Source: Streptomyces sp. NBC_01294 (GTDB taxonomy: Bacteria; Actinomycetota; Actinomycetes; Streptomycetales; Streptomycetaceae). From it: DNA of 64,000 nt. The DNA lies in assembly GCF_035917235.1 (NCBI RefSeq), contig NZ_CP108423.1, forward strand, positions 2,168,501 to 2,232,500. The letters run 5' to 3'. The first letter of the stretch is position 1. The number at the start of each line of letters is the position of its first letter. The notes beneath the pieces were generated by a model. It did not search any database. It was not told where the DNA came from and saw only the letters and a program-made list of their open reading frames with translations. This document shows, in pieces, positions 34,926-48,477 of the stretch. The translations under genes were made by a program, and so were the position numbers.

Positions 34926-35351
34926 ATGTCGCTGAAGAAGATCAACACCGTCCTGGCCGCCGTCTTCATCCTCTTCATACTCTGGTTCGGGACCGAGTAC
35001 ATCCTGAGCCCGGAGACGACGGCGCCGGGCTACGGCCTGCCGAGCTGGCCGCCCGGCGACGGCGACGGCTTCCTGATCATCAAGGGAATCCGCGACGTCG
35101 TCCTGGCCCTGGTTCTGGGCATCCTGCTGGTGACGGGTCACCGCCGGGCGCTGGGCTGGGTGCTGCTGGTGGAAGCACTCGCCGCGTACGGCGACATGGC
35201 CAACGTGCTGGCCCACCACGGCTCCGTGGCCACCGCGCTCGGCGTCCACTGCCTGACCGCGACACTGATGGTGGTCAACGGCCTGCTGATCATGCACGAG
35301 ACCCGCAACGTCGCGGCCGCTCCGGAAACGCTCACCAGAGCGACTCATTGA
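34926..35351 (+). CDS. DUF4267 membrane protein
   Basis: 141-aa protein with about four helices and the DUF4267 pattern (NTVLAAVFILFILWFGTEYILSPETTAPGYGLP, then GIRDVVLALVLGILLVTGHRRALGW). Its function is unknown. It follows the DUF1772 gene by 177 bp in the same direction and may share TetR control. RBS AGAAGAACG is weak. Confidence 0.8.
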   Translation: MSLKKINTVLAAVFILFILWFGTEYILSPETTAPGYGLPSWPPGDGDGFLIIKGIRDVVLALVLGILLVTGHRRALGWVLLVEALAAYGDMANVLAHHGSVATALGVHCLTATLMVVNGLLIMHETRNVAAAPETLTRATH

Positions 35352-35370
35352 TCACGACCCGATACGCGCC

Positions 35371-36204
35371 CTAGACGGCCCGCTCCCGCCGGTACGCGCC
35401 CGGCGGGACCCCCACGATCCGGGTGAAGTGGCGGTTCAGGTGGGGCTGGTCGGTGAAGCCGACGGTGACGGCCGCCTCCGCCGGCGGGGTGCCCGCGTCG
35501 AGCAGCCGGCGGGCCCGGCGGACCCGGGCGTCGGTGAGCCAGGTGTGCGGCGGCATGCCGTACCGCTCCCGGAAGGCCCGCAGCAGCGCGAAGGGGCTCG
35601 TGCCCAGCTCCGCCGCGAGCTGCTCCAGCGACGGCGGGTCGGCCATGCGCTCCTGCAGGACGGCCCGGGCCGCCGCCGCTTCCGCGCCGCCCGCGCCCTG
35701 CACCGTACGGGAGGGCAGCGGGCCGGCGTGCCGGGTCAGCATCCGTGCCACCAGGCCCCGCAGCAGCGTGTCGGCGGCCAGAGCGTTCCCCGCCTCGGCG
35801 GCGCGGTGGATCTCGGTGATCGCCCGGGCGCCCTGGAGGTCGGCCACCATGTCGGCGGTGAAGCCGGGAGTGCCGCGCAGGGTGCCGATCTCGTCGGCGA
35901 CCTCGACGATCAGGTCGCGCGAGGGGTAGAGGGTGGCGTACGCCCAGCCCTCGGGCACGCCGGCGCGCGCGGTGTGCGGCACCTCGGGGTTGATCAGGAC
36001 CACGCTGCCCGGCCCGGCGCGCACGGAGTGGCCGGGCAGTCCTATCTCCTCGACGCCTCCGGTGACGGCCGCGATGACGTACCCGTCGTGCGCGTGGCGC
36101 GGGAAGGTGTGGCGCACGTAGCGGGCGCGCAGCAGATCCAGCCCGGGCAGTTCCGGGTACTGCCAGTGCCGGGCCCACTCCCGGCGCCCCTCGTCCGTCC
36201 CCAT
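35371..36204 (-). CDS. AraC-family transcriptional regulator
   Basis: 277-aa regulator. An N-terminal cupin-like AraC ligand domain (HTFPRHAHDGYVIAAVTGGVEEI) is followed by the double HTH at about residues 180-275 (LEQLAAELGTSPFALLRAFRERYGMPPHTWLTDARVRRARRLL, VGFTDQPHLNRHFTRIVGVPPGAYRR). The start is ATG at 36204. It is divergent from lhr. Its target is unknown; the closest candidates are its own promoter or an unlinked exporter. Confidence 0.9.
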   Translation of the reverse strand: MGTDEGRREWARHWQYPELPGLDLLRARYVRHTFPRHAHDGYVIAAVTGGVEEIGLPGHSVRAGPGSVVLINPEVPHTARAGVPEGWAYATLYPSRDLIVEVADEIGTLRGTPGFTADMVADLQGARAITEIHRAAEAGNALAADTLLRGLVARMLTRHAGPLPSRTVQGAGGAEAAAARAVLQERMADPPSLEQLAAELGTSPFALLRAFRERYGMPPHTWLTDARVRRARRLLDAGTPPAEAAVTVGFTDQPHLNRHFTRIVGVPPGAYRRERAV

Positions 36205-36294
36205 CCCCCCATTCTGCGCTCCGCCGCGCCCGCTCACCGACGCACGTTTCCCCAGGTCCGGCCCGTTGTCAGTGGCCGGGTGCACGATGGGGGC

Positions 36295-40884
<4,590 letters not shown>

Positions 40885-41051
40885 CGGCTGCAAATGGTCT
40901 CGACTGTCCCGCACACGTCCTGGACATGTCACAGAACCGTTCCGTGCACCCCCTGAGCTGGCACCGGCGCTTATTCATCCCTTATCAAGATGATCACAGG
41001 CATTGCATTGGCGATGCACAGTCAGATTCACAGTCATGGGGGAGTAGAAGA

Positions 41052-41747
41052 GTGAGCACCATCAGCATGCGGAGCACCACCCTCGGCGCGGTCGGCCTGG
41101 CGGTCGCCGGAACCCTGGCCCTGACGGGCTGCAAGAACGGCAACGAGGAACTGCCCCCCGCGCAGCCGAGCGGGACCCCGTCGGCCGGCGCCCCGTCCCC
41201 CTCGGCCACAGCCCCGTCCGACGGGGGCAGCCCCAGCGCCACCGGCCCCACCACCGGCGGCAGCGAGGCCCCCGCCGGGGCGAACGGTACGGCGAAGTCC
41301 GGCCAGACCTTCAAGATCGGCGAGGCCGCGGAGATCCCGTTCAGCTACGGAAGCAACAAGGGCGGCCAGATCGCCCTCACGGTCACCGCGATCGAGCAGG
41401 GCAACCCGGCCGACCTGGACACGCTCAAGCTCGGCGACAAGGTGAAGGGGATGATCCCGTACTACATCCGCTACTCGGTCAAGAACACCGGCACCACGGA
41501 CCTGTCGTACTCGTCCGTGACCCAGGTCAAGGGCCTGCTCGGGGACGGCACCGAGGCCCAGCGCGTGTCGATCATAGGAAAGTTCGAGAAGTGCCCGAAC
41601 GATTCGCTGCCGAAGGGCTTCACCAACGGCCAGACACAGACCAGCTGCGCGGTGGCCCTCGCCCCGTCGGCCCAGACGAAGGTCACCGCGGCCGAGTACT
41701 GGGGCAACCCCTACAGCTACCCGAACAAGGGCCTCGTCTGGAAGTGA
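41052..41747 (+). CDS. Secreted lipoprotein of unknown function
   Basis: 231-aa lipoprotein. The lipobox LALTGC puts the lipidated Cys at residue 27. A long Ser/Pro/Thr/Gly linker follows to about residue 80. The folded part (FKIGEAAEIPFSYG... IRYSVKNTGTTDLSYSSVTQVKG) resembles DUF4352-like immunoglobulin-type domains. GTG at 41052 is chosen because GGGGGAG lies upstream; ATG at 41067 is possible. There is no clear functional clue from its neighbours lhr and nei. Confidence 0.82.
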   Translation: MSTISMRSTTLGAVGLAVAGTLALTGCKNGNEELPPAQPSGTPSAGAPSPSATAPSDGGSPSATGPTTGGSEAPAGANGTAKSGQTFKIGEAAEIPFSYGSNKGGQIALTVTAIEQGNPADLDTLKLGDKVKGMIPYYIRYSVKNTGTTDLSYSSVTQVKGLLGDGTEAQRVSIIGKFEKCPNDSLPKGFTNGQTQTSCAVALAPSAQTKVTAAEYWGNPYSYPNKGLVWK

Positions 41748-41805
41748 CGAGCGGCCCCTCCGGCCCCTCCGGCCCCTTGAACCCCTCGCACCCCTCCTGA
41801 CCAGA

Positions 41806-41839
41806 GAGCCCCTGCGGCCACACCCCGCCGCAGGGGCTC
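41806..41839 (+). terminator. Terminator after the lipoprotein gene
   Basis: Perfect 13-bp stem, arms GAGCCCCTGCGGC and GCCGCAGGGGCTC, with a CACACCCC loop. Confidence 0.8.
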
Positions 41840-41935
41840 ACGCCGTTCACCCGGACCGCCAGACCGCCAGACCGCCGGGCCCCGAACCGCCCAGGACCCG
41901 AACCCCCGCAGCCCCCGGCGGGCGACAATGGCCCC

Positions 41936-42730
41936 ATGCCCGAAGGCGACAGCATCCGGCGCGTGGCGACCCGTCTCCACGCCGTCCTGGCAGGCCGCGA
42001 ACTCACCCGCAGCGACCTGCGCGTCCCCCGCTTCGCCACCGCCGACCTCACCGGCCGCGTCACCCTCGACGTCACCCCCCGCGGCAAACACCTCCTCGCC
42101 CGTCTGGAGGGCGGCCTCACCCTGCACAGCCATCTCCGCATGGACGGTGCCTGGCGCGTCTTCTCCACCGGTGAGAAGTGGCGCGGCGGACCCGCCTACG
42201 AGATCCGTGCCGTCCTCGGCACGGCCGACCACACGGCCGTCGGCTACCGCCTCCCCGTGCTGGAACTGATCCGCACCGCCGACGAGGACCGGGCCGTCGG
42301 CCACCTCGGCCCCGACCTTCTCGGCCCTGACTGGGATCCCGCCCTCGCCGCCGCCAACCTCCTCGCCGCCCCCGAGCGCCCGCTCGGCGAGGCCCTGCTC
42401 GACCAGCGCAACCTCGCCGGGATCGGCAACATCTACAAGGCCGAGCTCTGCTTCCTCGCCGGGGTCACCCCCTGGACGCCGGTCGGCGCACTCCCCGAGG
42501 CGACCCTCCCCCGCCTGGCCGCCGCCGCCCACCGCCTGCTGGCCGCGAACACCGGCGAGCGGCCCGGCCCCCGCAACACCACCGGCAGCCGCCACCCCGG
42601 CCACGACCTGTTCGTCTACGGCCGCGCCCACCGCCCCTGCCTGCGCTGCGGCACCCCCGTCCGCCAGGCTCCCCAGGACGACCGCCCCACCTACTGGTGC
42701 CCCCGGTGCCAGAGCGGCCCGACCCGGTAG
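41936..42730 (+). CDS. nei: Fpg/Nei-family DNA glycosylase
   Basis: 264-aa bifunctional DNA glycosylase/AP lyase removing oxidised bases. The catalytic N-terminus MPEGDSIRR is Nei-like (Pro2, Glu3). The helix-two-turn-helix is near residues 145-170 (LDQRNLAGIGNIYKAELCF). The C-terminal zinc finger ligands are C235, C238, C255 and C258. The start Met must be removed for Pro2 to act, which fixes the start at 41936. GACAAT lies 6 bp upstream, so the mRNA is likely leaderless. It is close to lhr, as in mycobacteria. Confidence 0.94.
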   Translation: MPEGDSIRRVATRLHAVLAGRELTRSDLRVPRFATADLTGRVTLDVTPRGKHLLARLEGGLTLHSHLRMDGAWRVFSTGEKWRGGPAYEIRAVLGTADHTAVGYRLPVLELIRTADEDRAVGHLGPDLLGPDWDPALAAANLLAAPERPLGEALLDQRNLAGIGNIYKAELCFLAGVTPWTPVGALPEATLPRLAAAAHRLLAANTGERPGPRNTTGSRHPGHDLFVYGRAHRPCLRCGTPVRQAPQDDRPTYWCPRCQSGPTR

Positions 42731-42742
42731 TCCCGCACGGGC

Positions 42743-42792
42743 GACGGCACGCGCTGGCCGACGGCACGCCTGGTTGACGGCACGCACTGGTT
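42743..42792. repeat. Three-copy 16-17-bp tandem repeat
   Basis: Three copies of GACGGCACGCnCTGGTT-like units precede the SDR gene. The last ends in the TTGAC of its probable -35 element. Confidence 0.8.
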
Positions 42793-42820
42793 GACGGTCC
42801 GTCAGATCGAGTCGTACGGT
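42791..42820 (+). promoter_or_regulatory. Leaderless promoter of the SDR gene
   Basis: TTGACG (42791-42796) and TACGGT (42815-42820) are separated by 18 bp. The ATG follows the -10 by 6 bp. Confidence 0.7.
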
Positions 42821-42826
42821 CCCGGC

Positions 42827-43597
42827 ATGCCCACACCCACAGCCTCGTACGACCTCACCGGCCGCACCGCCCTGGTCACCGGCGCCGCCAGCGGCATCGG
42901 CCGCGCCACCGCCGCCCTCCTCGCCGAGGCGGGCGCGCACGTGCACTGCGCGGACCGCGACGAACAGGGCCTCGCCGAGACGGCCGCCCTCGTCGCCAAG
43001 GCCGGCGGCGCCGCCACCGTCCACCCCCTCGACGTCACCGACCGGACCGCGCTCCGGGCGGCCGTCACCGCGGCGCGCCCGCTCGACATCGCCGCCGCCA
43101 TCGCCGGGGTCATGCACACCAGCAGCGTCCTGGAGACGACGGACGAGGACCTCGACCGGGTCCTGGACATCAATTTCAAGGGGGTCCTGCACACCTGCCA
43201 GGAGGCCGCCCGGTCCATGATCGCGGCGGGTCGCCCCGGTTCCCTCGTCACCATGGCCTCGGGCGCCGTGGACGCCGCCCAGCCCGGCCTGCTCTGCTAC
43301 AGCGCCGCCAAGGCGGCCGTCGTCCAGCTGACCAAGACCCTCGCCACGGAGGCCGGCCCGCACGGCATACGCGTCAACGCCGTCGCCCCGGGCTGGATCC
43401 GTACACCGATGACCGGCCGCCACGGCCGCGAGGTCCAGGAGCGGACCGAGGCGGCCATGGTCCGCATGTCCCCGCTGCGCCGGGTCGGCGAGCCCGAGGA
43501 CATCGCCCAGGCGGTGCTCTACCTGGCCTCGGACGCCTCGTCCTTCATGACCGGCCAGATCCTTCGCCCGAATGGTGGAGTGTCGATGCCCTGGTAG
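42827..43597 (+). CDS. Short-chain dehydrogenase/reductase
   Basis: 256-aa classical SDR. The cofactor motif TGAASGIG is at residues 18-25, the catalytic Ser at 145, Tyr158 and Lys162 (YSAAK), and the NAVAPGWIRTPM segment follows. The acidic and basic residues after the second beta strand (CADRDEQ) suggest NAD(H) preference. The reaction is not predictable; relatives include 3-oxoacyl-ACP reductases and alcohol dehydrogenases. ATG at 42827 fits the promoter better than the longer frame from 42791. Confidence 0.92.
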   Translation: MPTPTASYDLTGRTALVTGAASGIGRATAALLAEAGAHVHCADRDEQGLAETAALVAKAGGAATVHPLDVTDRTALRAAVTAARPLDIAAAIAGVMHTSSVLETTDEDLDRVLDINFKGVLHTCQEAARSMIAAGRPGSLVTMASGAVDAAQPGLLCYSAAKAAVVQLTKTLATEAGPHGIRVNAVAPGWIRTPMTGRHGREVQERTEAAMVRMSPLRRVGEPEDIAQAVLYLASDASSFMTGQILRPNGGVSMPW

Positions 43598-43880
43598 CCC
43601 CGTCGCCCCTCTCGAGCCGGTCCGCCCTGTCGACCCTGTCGGCCCTGTCGGCCCTGTCGGCCCTGTCGGCCCCGGCAGCCGGCCGCCGCGCTCTCCGTAC
43701 CGGCCCCGGCACGCAGTGCACCGGCAGCAGCCCCAGTCCCCAGCCGCCCACCGCCACCGCGCCCTCCACGGCCCCGGTCTCCGCGGGCACCAGCACCAGC
43801 CGCAGCACGGCCCACCACCACAGCGCCCCCACCGCCAGGGCGAGCGCCGACACCACAGGTATGCGCAGCAACCGCCGCAC
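43545..43880 (-). CDS. Small membrane protein with Asp-Arg repeat tail
   Basis: About 111 aa from GTG 43880, chosen because GGGAGG lies 5 bp upstream. Two hydrophobic stretches (RIPVVSALALAVGALWWWAVLRLVLV and VEGAVAVGGWGLGLLPVHCV) suggest two transmembrane helices. The tail is A-D-R repeats coded by 9-bp DNA repeats (43624-43668). The 3' end overlaps the convergent SDR gene by 53 bp, which is unusual, so the true end or even the gene is less certain. Function unknown. Confidence 0.5.
   Translation of the reverse strand: MRRLLRIPVVSALALAVGALWWWAVLRLVLVPAETGAVEGAVAVGGWGLGLLPVHCVPGPVRRARRPAAGADRADRADRADRVDRADRLERGDGATRASTLHHSGEGSGRS
43624..43668. repeat. 9-bp tandem repeat (GCCCTGTCG)
   Basis: Five nearly exact copies lie just after the SDR stop codon and code the D-R-A tail of the small membrane protein on the other strand. 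Confidence 0.9.
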
Positions 43881-44022
43881 GGCCACCTCCCAGGGGCCGG
43901 GACCCGGACGGCCCCATCCTCCCGCACCCCCCTCGTGCCCGCACCCAGAACGGCCGGGAGCCCCGGCCGGTGCTTCCACACCGACCGGGGCTCCGGCCAC
44001 ACTCAAACACGCACGTGCTCGC

Positions 44023-44403
44023 TCACGCGGCTACGACATTCACCGCTTCCGCAGGCGCCTTGATGGTCACCCGCTCCGGTCCACCCGTGACCGAAGCCAT
44101 GGAGACCGAATTGAGCATCGGGCGGACCGGCACACTCACCGGTTCGCTTGCCGCGGCCGACTGTGCCAGCTCGGCCAGCGACAGTTCATCGCTGACTTCG
44201 CGCATCAGCTCGGACATCCGTACGTCCAACGCGTCGCAGATCGCGGAGAGCAGCTCGGAGGATGCCTCCTTCTGCCCCCGCTCCACCTCGGAGAGATAGC
44301 CGAGCGAAACTCGGGCCGACGAGGAGACTTCGCGCAGAGTACGGCCCTGGCGCTGGCGCTGCCGACGCAGCACGTCACCCAGCAGGCGACGGAGCAGAAT
44401 CAT
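44023..44403 (-). CDS. clgR: ClgR-type XRE transcriptional activator
   Basis: 126-aa regulator starting [27 protein letters not shown], with an XRE HTH at about residues 10-65 ([31 protein letters not shown]). This fits ClgR, which activates clp protease and lon genes in Streptomyces and Corynebacterium. ATG at 44403 has GAGGAGGGAG upstream. The C-terminal end VNVVAA resembles the hydrophobic -AA tail by which ClgR is degraded by ClpP. It lies downstream of cinA, the usual actinomycete order. Confidence 0.93.
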   Translation of the reverse strand: MILLRRLLGDVLRRQRQRQGRTLREVSSSARVSLGYLSEVERGQKEASSELLSAICDALDVRMSELMREVSDELSLAELAQSAAASEPVSVPVRPMLNSVSMASVTGGPERVTIKAPAEAVNVVAA

Positions 44404-44512
44404 CGGTGGCTCCCTCCTCTGACCGTGTAGCCGCATCCTTCACGCCCCACCGTACCGCCTCGCGCCGCGGCCGTGCGGGGAGCGATGTCGTGTTCACTCA
44501 GGGCTGCAAACA

Positions 44513-45079
44513 TCAAATCCCCCCGTTCTGTTCCGTATCCTGCCCCCGCGCATTCTCACGGAGTTGGTCTGAGAGAAGCTCGAGCACTGTCCGTGCACTC
44601 TCCCTACGGATTTCCGCCCGGGAGCCGTTCAACCGCAGACGGACCGTTTTCCTGCCCCCCGGACCGTCCACCGCGATGAAAACCGTTCCCACCGGCTGCC
44701 CGTCCTGCGGCTGCGGACCGGCCACTCCGGTGGTCGCGATTCCCCACGAAGCACCCATCACCCGCCGCACACCGGCCGCCATCTCCGCCGCGACCTGCGC
44801 GTTCACCGCGCCTTCGGCCTGGAGCAGTCCGGCGTCCACGCCCAGGACCCGGTGCTTGATCTCCGTCGCGTACGCCGTGACCGAGCCGCGGAAGGACTGG
44901 GAGGCGCCGGGCACGGCCGTGATCTCGGCGGCCACCATTCCGCCGGTCAGGGATTCCGCCACAGCGAGGGTTTGGTCACGTTCCGTGAGCAGCCGCAGTG
45001 CCTCCGCAGCCACATCCGTCACGCCGACCTCTCCGGCACCGGTTTCCGAGGCCGGAGAATCCCCCGCCGCGTGCGTCAC
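44513..45079 (-). CDS. cinA: CinA C-terminal-domain protein (nicotinamide-nucleotide amidase type)
   Basis: 188-aa protein containing only the C-terminal amidase (PncC) domain of CinA. Motifs are LAVAESLTGGMVAAEIT, FRGSVTAYATEIKHRVLGV and WGIATTGVAGPQPQDGQPVGTVFIA. The domain deamidates nicotinamide mononucleotide to nicotinate mononucleotide in NAD recycling. GTG at 45079 overlaps the pgsA stop codon (GTGA). It is the third gene of the rimO-pgsA-cinA unit. Confidence 0.9.
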   Translation of the reverse strand: MTHAAGDSPASETGAGEVGVTDVAAEALRLLTERDQTLAVAESLTGGMVAAEITAVPGASQSFRGSVTAYATEIKHRVLGVDAGLLQAEGAVNAQVAAEMAAGVRRVMGASWGIATTGVAGPQPQDGQPVGTVFIAVDGPGGRKTVRLRLNGSRAEIRRESARTVLELLSDQLRENARGQDTEQNGGI

Positions 45080-45744
45080 CTCGCGGCCCGCTCCTCGGCT
45101 CGCTCCGCGGCGATACCCTGGCGGCGCAGCACGACGGCCTGCCGGATGTAGTCCAAACCGGTGACCACGGTCAGCACGACGGCGATCGCCATCACCCAGA
45201 AGCGCATGGTCGCCAGCGGCCCGGTCAGCGCGAGCACGTACATGCCCACTGCCGTGCCCTGGGCCAGGGTCTTGAGCTTGCCGCCGCGGCTGGCCGGAAT
45301 CACTCCGTATCGGATGACCCAGAAGCGGAGCATCGTGATCCCCAGCTCCCGTCCGAGGATCACCCCGGTCACCCACCAGGGGAGGTCACCGAGCCAGGAG
45401 AGACAGATCATCGCCGACCCCATGATCGCCTTGTCGGCGATGGGATCGGCGATCTTGCCGAAGTCCGTGACCAGGTTGTACGTCCGGGCCAGGTGCCCGT
45501 CGAAGATGTCCGTGATCATGGCGACGGCGAACGCCGCCCAGGCCCAGGCCCGCCAGGCCGGGTCGTAGCCGCCCTCGGCGAGCAGCAGGAAGACGAAGCC
45601 CGGCACGAGCACGAGCCGGATCATCGTCAGGATGTTGGCGATGTTCCACAGGCTGGCCTGATTGACCGCCGCGGCCCCCAGCTTCGCGCCGGGTACGGGC
45701 CGGCGGCCGGTCCCGCCCGCCGCAGATGCCGGGACTCCGGTCAT
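45076..45744 (-). CDS. pgsA: CDP-diacylglycerol-glycerol-3-phosphate 3-phosphatidyltransferase
   Basis: 222-aa membrane enzyme making phosphatidylglycerol phosphate. The CDP-alcohol phosphotransferase signature DG(x)2AR(x)8G(x)3D(x)3D is complete in [26 protein letters not shown]. About five helices follow an N-terminal hydrophilic region. The ATG at 45744 overlaps the rimO stop by 4 bp. In Streptomyces a paralogue of this family makes phosphatidylinositol phosphate, but this rimO-linked copy is usually taken as PgsA. Confidence 0.93.
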   Translation of the reverse strand: MTGVPASAAGGTGRRPVPGAKLGAAAVNQASLWNIANILTMIRLVLVPGFVFLLLAEGGYDPAWRAWAWAAFAVAMITDIFDGHLARTYNLVTDFGKIADPIADKAIMGSAMICLSWLGDLPWWVTGVILGRELGITMLRFWVIRYGVIPASRGGKLKTLAQGTAVGMYVLALTGPLATMRFWVMAIAVVLTVVTGLDYIRQAVVLRRQGIAAERAEERAAR

Positions 45745-47231
45745 CCGGCCGCCTCCTCAAGATCCGCGCCCAGGGGCTCGGCCACCAGGTCCACACCGAG
45801 GGTGCCGACCACCTTTGCCGTGACGATACGCCCCGGGACCAGGCCCGTGCTGTCCGTGAAGACCACCTGGCCGTCGGTCTCGGGTGCCTGGTGCTCGGCG
45901 CGTCCGTAGGCGCCCACGCCGTCCTCGTCGACCTCTTCCACGGTCTCGACGAGTACTTCCAGGGTCTCCCCGATCCGCTCCTCGGCGCGCTGCGAGGTGA
46001 GCTCCTCGGCGAGCCGCTGCATGTGCGCGAGCCGCTCGGCGATGGTGTCCTCGTCCAGCTTGTGGTCGTAGGTGACGGCCTCGGTGCCGTCCTCGTCGGA
46101 GTAGCCGAAGATGCCGATGGCGTCCAGGCGCGCGTGGGTGAGGAAACGCTCCAGCTCCGCGAAGTCCGACTCCTTCTCGCCGGGGAAGCCGACGATGAAG
46201 TTGGACCGCACGCCCGCCGTCGGGGCCTTGCTGCGGATGTTGTCCAGCAGCTCCAGGAACCGGTCGGTGTCACCGAAGCGGCGCATGGAGCGCAGCACGT
46301 CGGGGGCCGAGTGCTGGAAGGACAGGTCGAAGTACGGCACGACCTTGGGGGTCGAGGTGAGTACGTCGATCAGGCCGGGCCGCATCTCGGCGGGCTGCAG
46401 GTAGCTGACGCGGACGCGCTCGATGCCGTCCACCTCGGCCAGCTCCGGCAGCAGGGTCTCCAGCAGCCGGATGTCGCCGAGATCCTTGCCGTACGAGGTG
46501 TTGTTCTCGGAGACCAGCATGATCTCCTTGACGCCCTGCTCGGCGAGCCAGCGGGTCTCGCCCAGCACGTCGCTGGGGCGGCGGGAGACGAAGGAGCCGC
46601 GGAAGGACGGGATGGCGCAGAAGGAGCAGCGCCGGTCGCAGCCGGAGGCCAGCTTGACCGAGGCGACGGGGCTCTTGTCCAGGCGGCGGCGCAGCGGGGC
46701 GCGCGGCCCGGAGGCGGGTGCGAGGCCGTCCGGCAGGTCGGCGGGGGCCTCCGCGACGGGTTCCTGGGCGTGGCCCGGGAGCGCCACCTTCGCGTCCTGG
46801 CGCGCCGACGGGCTGATCGGCAGCAGCTTGCGCCGGTCGCGCGGGGTGTGCGAGGCGTGGATGCCGCCGTTGAGGATGGTCTGGAGGCGGTCGGAGATGT
46901 CGGCGTAGTCGTCGAAGCCGAGCACGCCGTCGGCCTCGGGAAGCGCCTCGGCGAGCTCCTTGCCGTAGCGCTCGGCCATGCAGCCGACGGCGACGACGGC
47001 CTGGGTCCTGCCGTGATCCTTGAGATCGTTGGCTTCCAGGAGGGCGTCTACGGAGTCCTTTTTGGCGGCTTCGACGAAGCCGCAGGTGTTGACGACGGCT
47101 ACGTCCGCATCGGCGGCGTCCTCGACGAGCTCCCAGCCATCCGCCGCCAAGCGGCCTGCGAGCTCCTCCGAGTCCACCTCGTTACGGGCGCAGCCAAGAG
47201 TGACAAGGGCGACGGTACGGCGTTCGGGCAT
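45741..47231 (-). CDS. rimO: Ribosomal protein S12 methylthiotransferase RimO
   Basis: 496-aa radical-SAM enzyme that adds a methylthio group to an Asp of ribosomal protein S12. The N-terminal UPF0004 domain has three cluster Cys ([22 protein letters not shown]). The radical-SAM motif is GCDRRCSFC, and a TRAM domain ends the protein. About 60 extra residues precede the SAM cluster ([16 protein letters not shown]...), which is common in Streptomyces. ATG at 47231 has TAGTCT 7 bp upstream, so the mRNA is leaderless. It heads the rimO-pgsA-cinA operon. Confidence 0.95.
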   Translation of the reverse strand: MPERRTVALVTLGCARNEVDSEELAGRLAADGWELVEDAADADVAVVNTCGFVEAAKKDSVDALLEANDLKDHGRTQAVVAVGCMAERYGKELAEALPEADGVLGFDDYADISDRLQTILNGGIHASHTPRDRRKLLPISPSARQDAKVALPGHAQEPVAEAPADLPDGLAPASGPRAPLRRRLDKSPVASVKLASGCDRRCSFCAIPSFRGSFVSRRPSDVLGETRWLAEQGVKEIMLVSENNTSYGKDLGDIRLLETLLPELAEVDGIERVRVSYLQPAEMRPGLIDVLTSTPKVVPYFDLSFQHSAPDVLRSMRRFGDTDRFLELLDNIRSKAPTAGVRSNFIVGFPGEKESDFAELERFLTHARLDAIGIFGYSDEDGTEAVTYDHKLDEDTIAERLAHMQRLAEELTSQRAEERIGETLEVLVETVEEVDEDGVGAYGRAEHQAPETDGQVVFTDSTGLVPGRIVTAKVVGTLGVDLVAEPLGADLEEAAG

Positions 47232-47238
47232 GGACTCA

Positions 47239-47244
47239 AGACTA
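47239..47244 (-). promoter_or_regulatory. -10 element of rimO (leaderless)
   Basis: TAGTCT on the minus strand ends 7 bp before the ATG at 47231. Confidence 0.6.
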
Positions 47245-47290
47245 CTTCGTCCCGGAGTCGGCCCCCGCCGCAAGTCCCCCTACACCAAGA

Positions 47291-47320
47291 TCCCCGGGGT
47301 GCGGTGCAGCACCCCGGGGA
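47291..47320 (-). terminator. Terminator of the RodZ-like gene
   Basis: Perfect 12-bp stem, arms TCCCCGGGGTGC and GCACCCCGGGGA, loop GGTGCA. It lies 39 bp past the gene end. Confidence 0.8.
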
Positions 47321-47358
47321 CCCGGATTCACGCGTTCCGCCGTGGGGCGGCTCCCTCG

Positions 47359-48258
47359 TCAGCCCGCCTGGGGCTGATCCTGCAGAGGGTCTTCCTTCGT
47401 GTATGTGAGACGTTCCACCTGACCCGGCTGGAAGTCGTCCTTGATCTCCTTGCCGTTCACGAAGAGCTTCACGACCCCGGCGTCGCCGAGCACGAGGTCG
47501 ACGGACTCCTTGTCCGTGAAGGTCTTGGACTCACCCTGCACGAGGGTGCCGTCGAAGAGCAGTCGGCCGGTGGAGTCCTTCGCGGAGATCCAGCTCTCGC
47601 CCGTGTCGGCCGTCAGGACGACCGTGACGAGGTCCTTGGGCGCGGCGGCGATGGCGCTGTCCGAGGGCTCCGGCTTGGGTGCCTGGGGGGTCTGGGGCTG
47701 AGGCTGGGCGGCCGGCTTCCCGCCGGTCTGGTGGGGTGCGGGCTTCGGGGAGGCGGAACCTTCCGCCACCGGACGCTTGCCCTTGTCGTCGCCGCCGCTG
47801 AAGGCGGTGAAGCCGACGAAGCCGATCACGGCGACGATGGCGGCGACCATGGCCGCGGTCCAGTTGGGCCGCTGCCGCTCGGGGCGGATGCGCTCGGCAT
47901 CGAACATCGGCGCGGCGGGGGTGGGTGCCGGCCGGCCGCCGTGGGCCGCGTCGTAGCTCTCGACCAGGGGTGCCGGGTCGAGGTGGACGGCGCGGGCGAG
48001 CGTACGGATGTGACCGCGGGCGTAGACGTCGCCGCCGCACCGCGTGAAGTCGTCCTCTTCGATCGCGTGCACGATCGGGATGCGCACGCGGGTGGTGGAA
48101 CTGACCTCGTCGACGGTGAGCCCGGCGGCGATCCGGGCCTTCTTGAGGGCCGTCCCGATGGAAGGCTCTTCGACGGGACGTTCGACGATGCGGTCCTCGG
48201 ACCGGTCGTCGGTCGAAGGCCGCTCTTCTTCGGGGGAGTTGGAGTTGCCGATGGACAC
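47359..48258 (-). CDS. RodZ-like HTH membrane protein
   Basis: 299-aa single-pass protein. Residues 33-105 are an XRE-like HTH (IGTALKKARIAAGLTVDEVSSTTRVRIPIVHAIEEDDF). One transmembrane helix lies at about 133-153 (NWTAAMVAAIVAVIGFVGFTAF). A Pro/Gln/Lys linker and a C-terminal DUF4115 beta domain (VTVVLTADTGESWISAKDSTGRLLFDGTLVQGESKTF) follow. The order matches RodZ, which connects the cytoskeleton to wall synthesis in rods; its role in filamentous Streptomyces is unclear. GTG at 48258 has AAAGG upstream. It sits between rimO and ftsK, as in related genomes. Confidence 0.88.
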   Translation of the reverse strand: MSIGNSNSPEEERPSTDDRSEDRIVERPVEEPSIGTALKKARIAAGLTVDEVSSTTRVRIPIVHAIEEDDFTRCGGDVYARGHIRTLARAVHLDPAPLVESYDAAHGGRPAPTPAAPMFDAERIRPERQRPNWTAAMVAAIVAVIGFVGFTAFSGGDDKGKRPVAEGSASPKPAPHQTGGKPAAQPQPQTPQAPKPEPSDSAIAAAPKDLVTVVLTADTGESWISAKDSTGRLLFDGTLVQGESKTFTDKESVDLVLGDAGVVKLFVNGKEIKDDFQPGQVERLTYTKEDPLQDQPQAG

Positions 48259-48477
48259 AAGGGCGCCTTTCGAGCGTGTAGCCACCTGCTGGATGTCCAG
48301 TCTAGGGGGGTGACGAAAGGGTGGAGCAACCGGAGGGTGCACTTCCTACGCCATCCGAATGGCGAACGAAGGTCCCGCCGGTGCGGCGGCCCGACGCCGT
48401 ACGCGAAGTCGTGCGAGGTGCCGCCACCTCTCTTCAACTTGACGCGAGTCCAAGGGAAACGGTTGCCCGCGGTTTCA

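Noticed and set aside
35428..36294. Long N-terminal extension of Lhr
   Set aside because: The frame is open across the AraC gene, but the sequence has no Lhr homology. ATG 36295 gives the family N-terminus.
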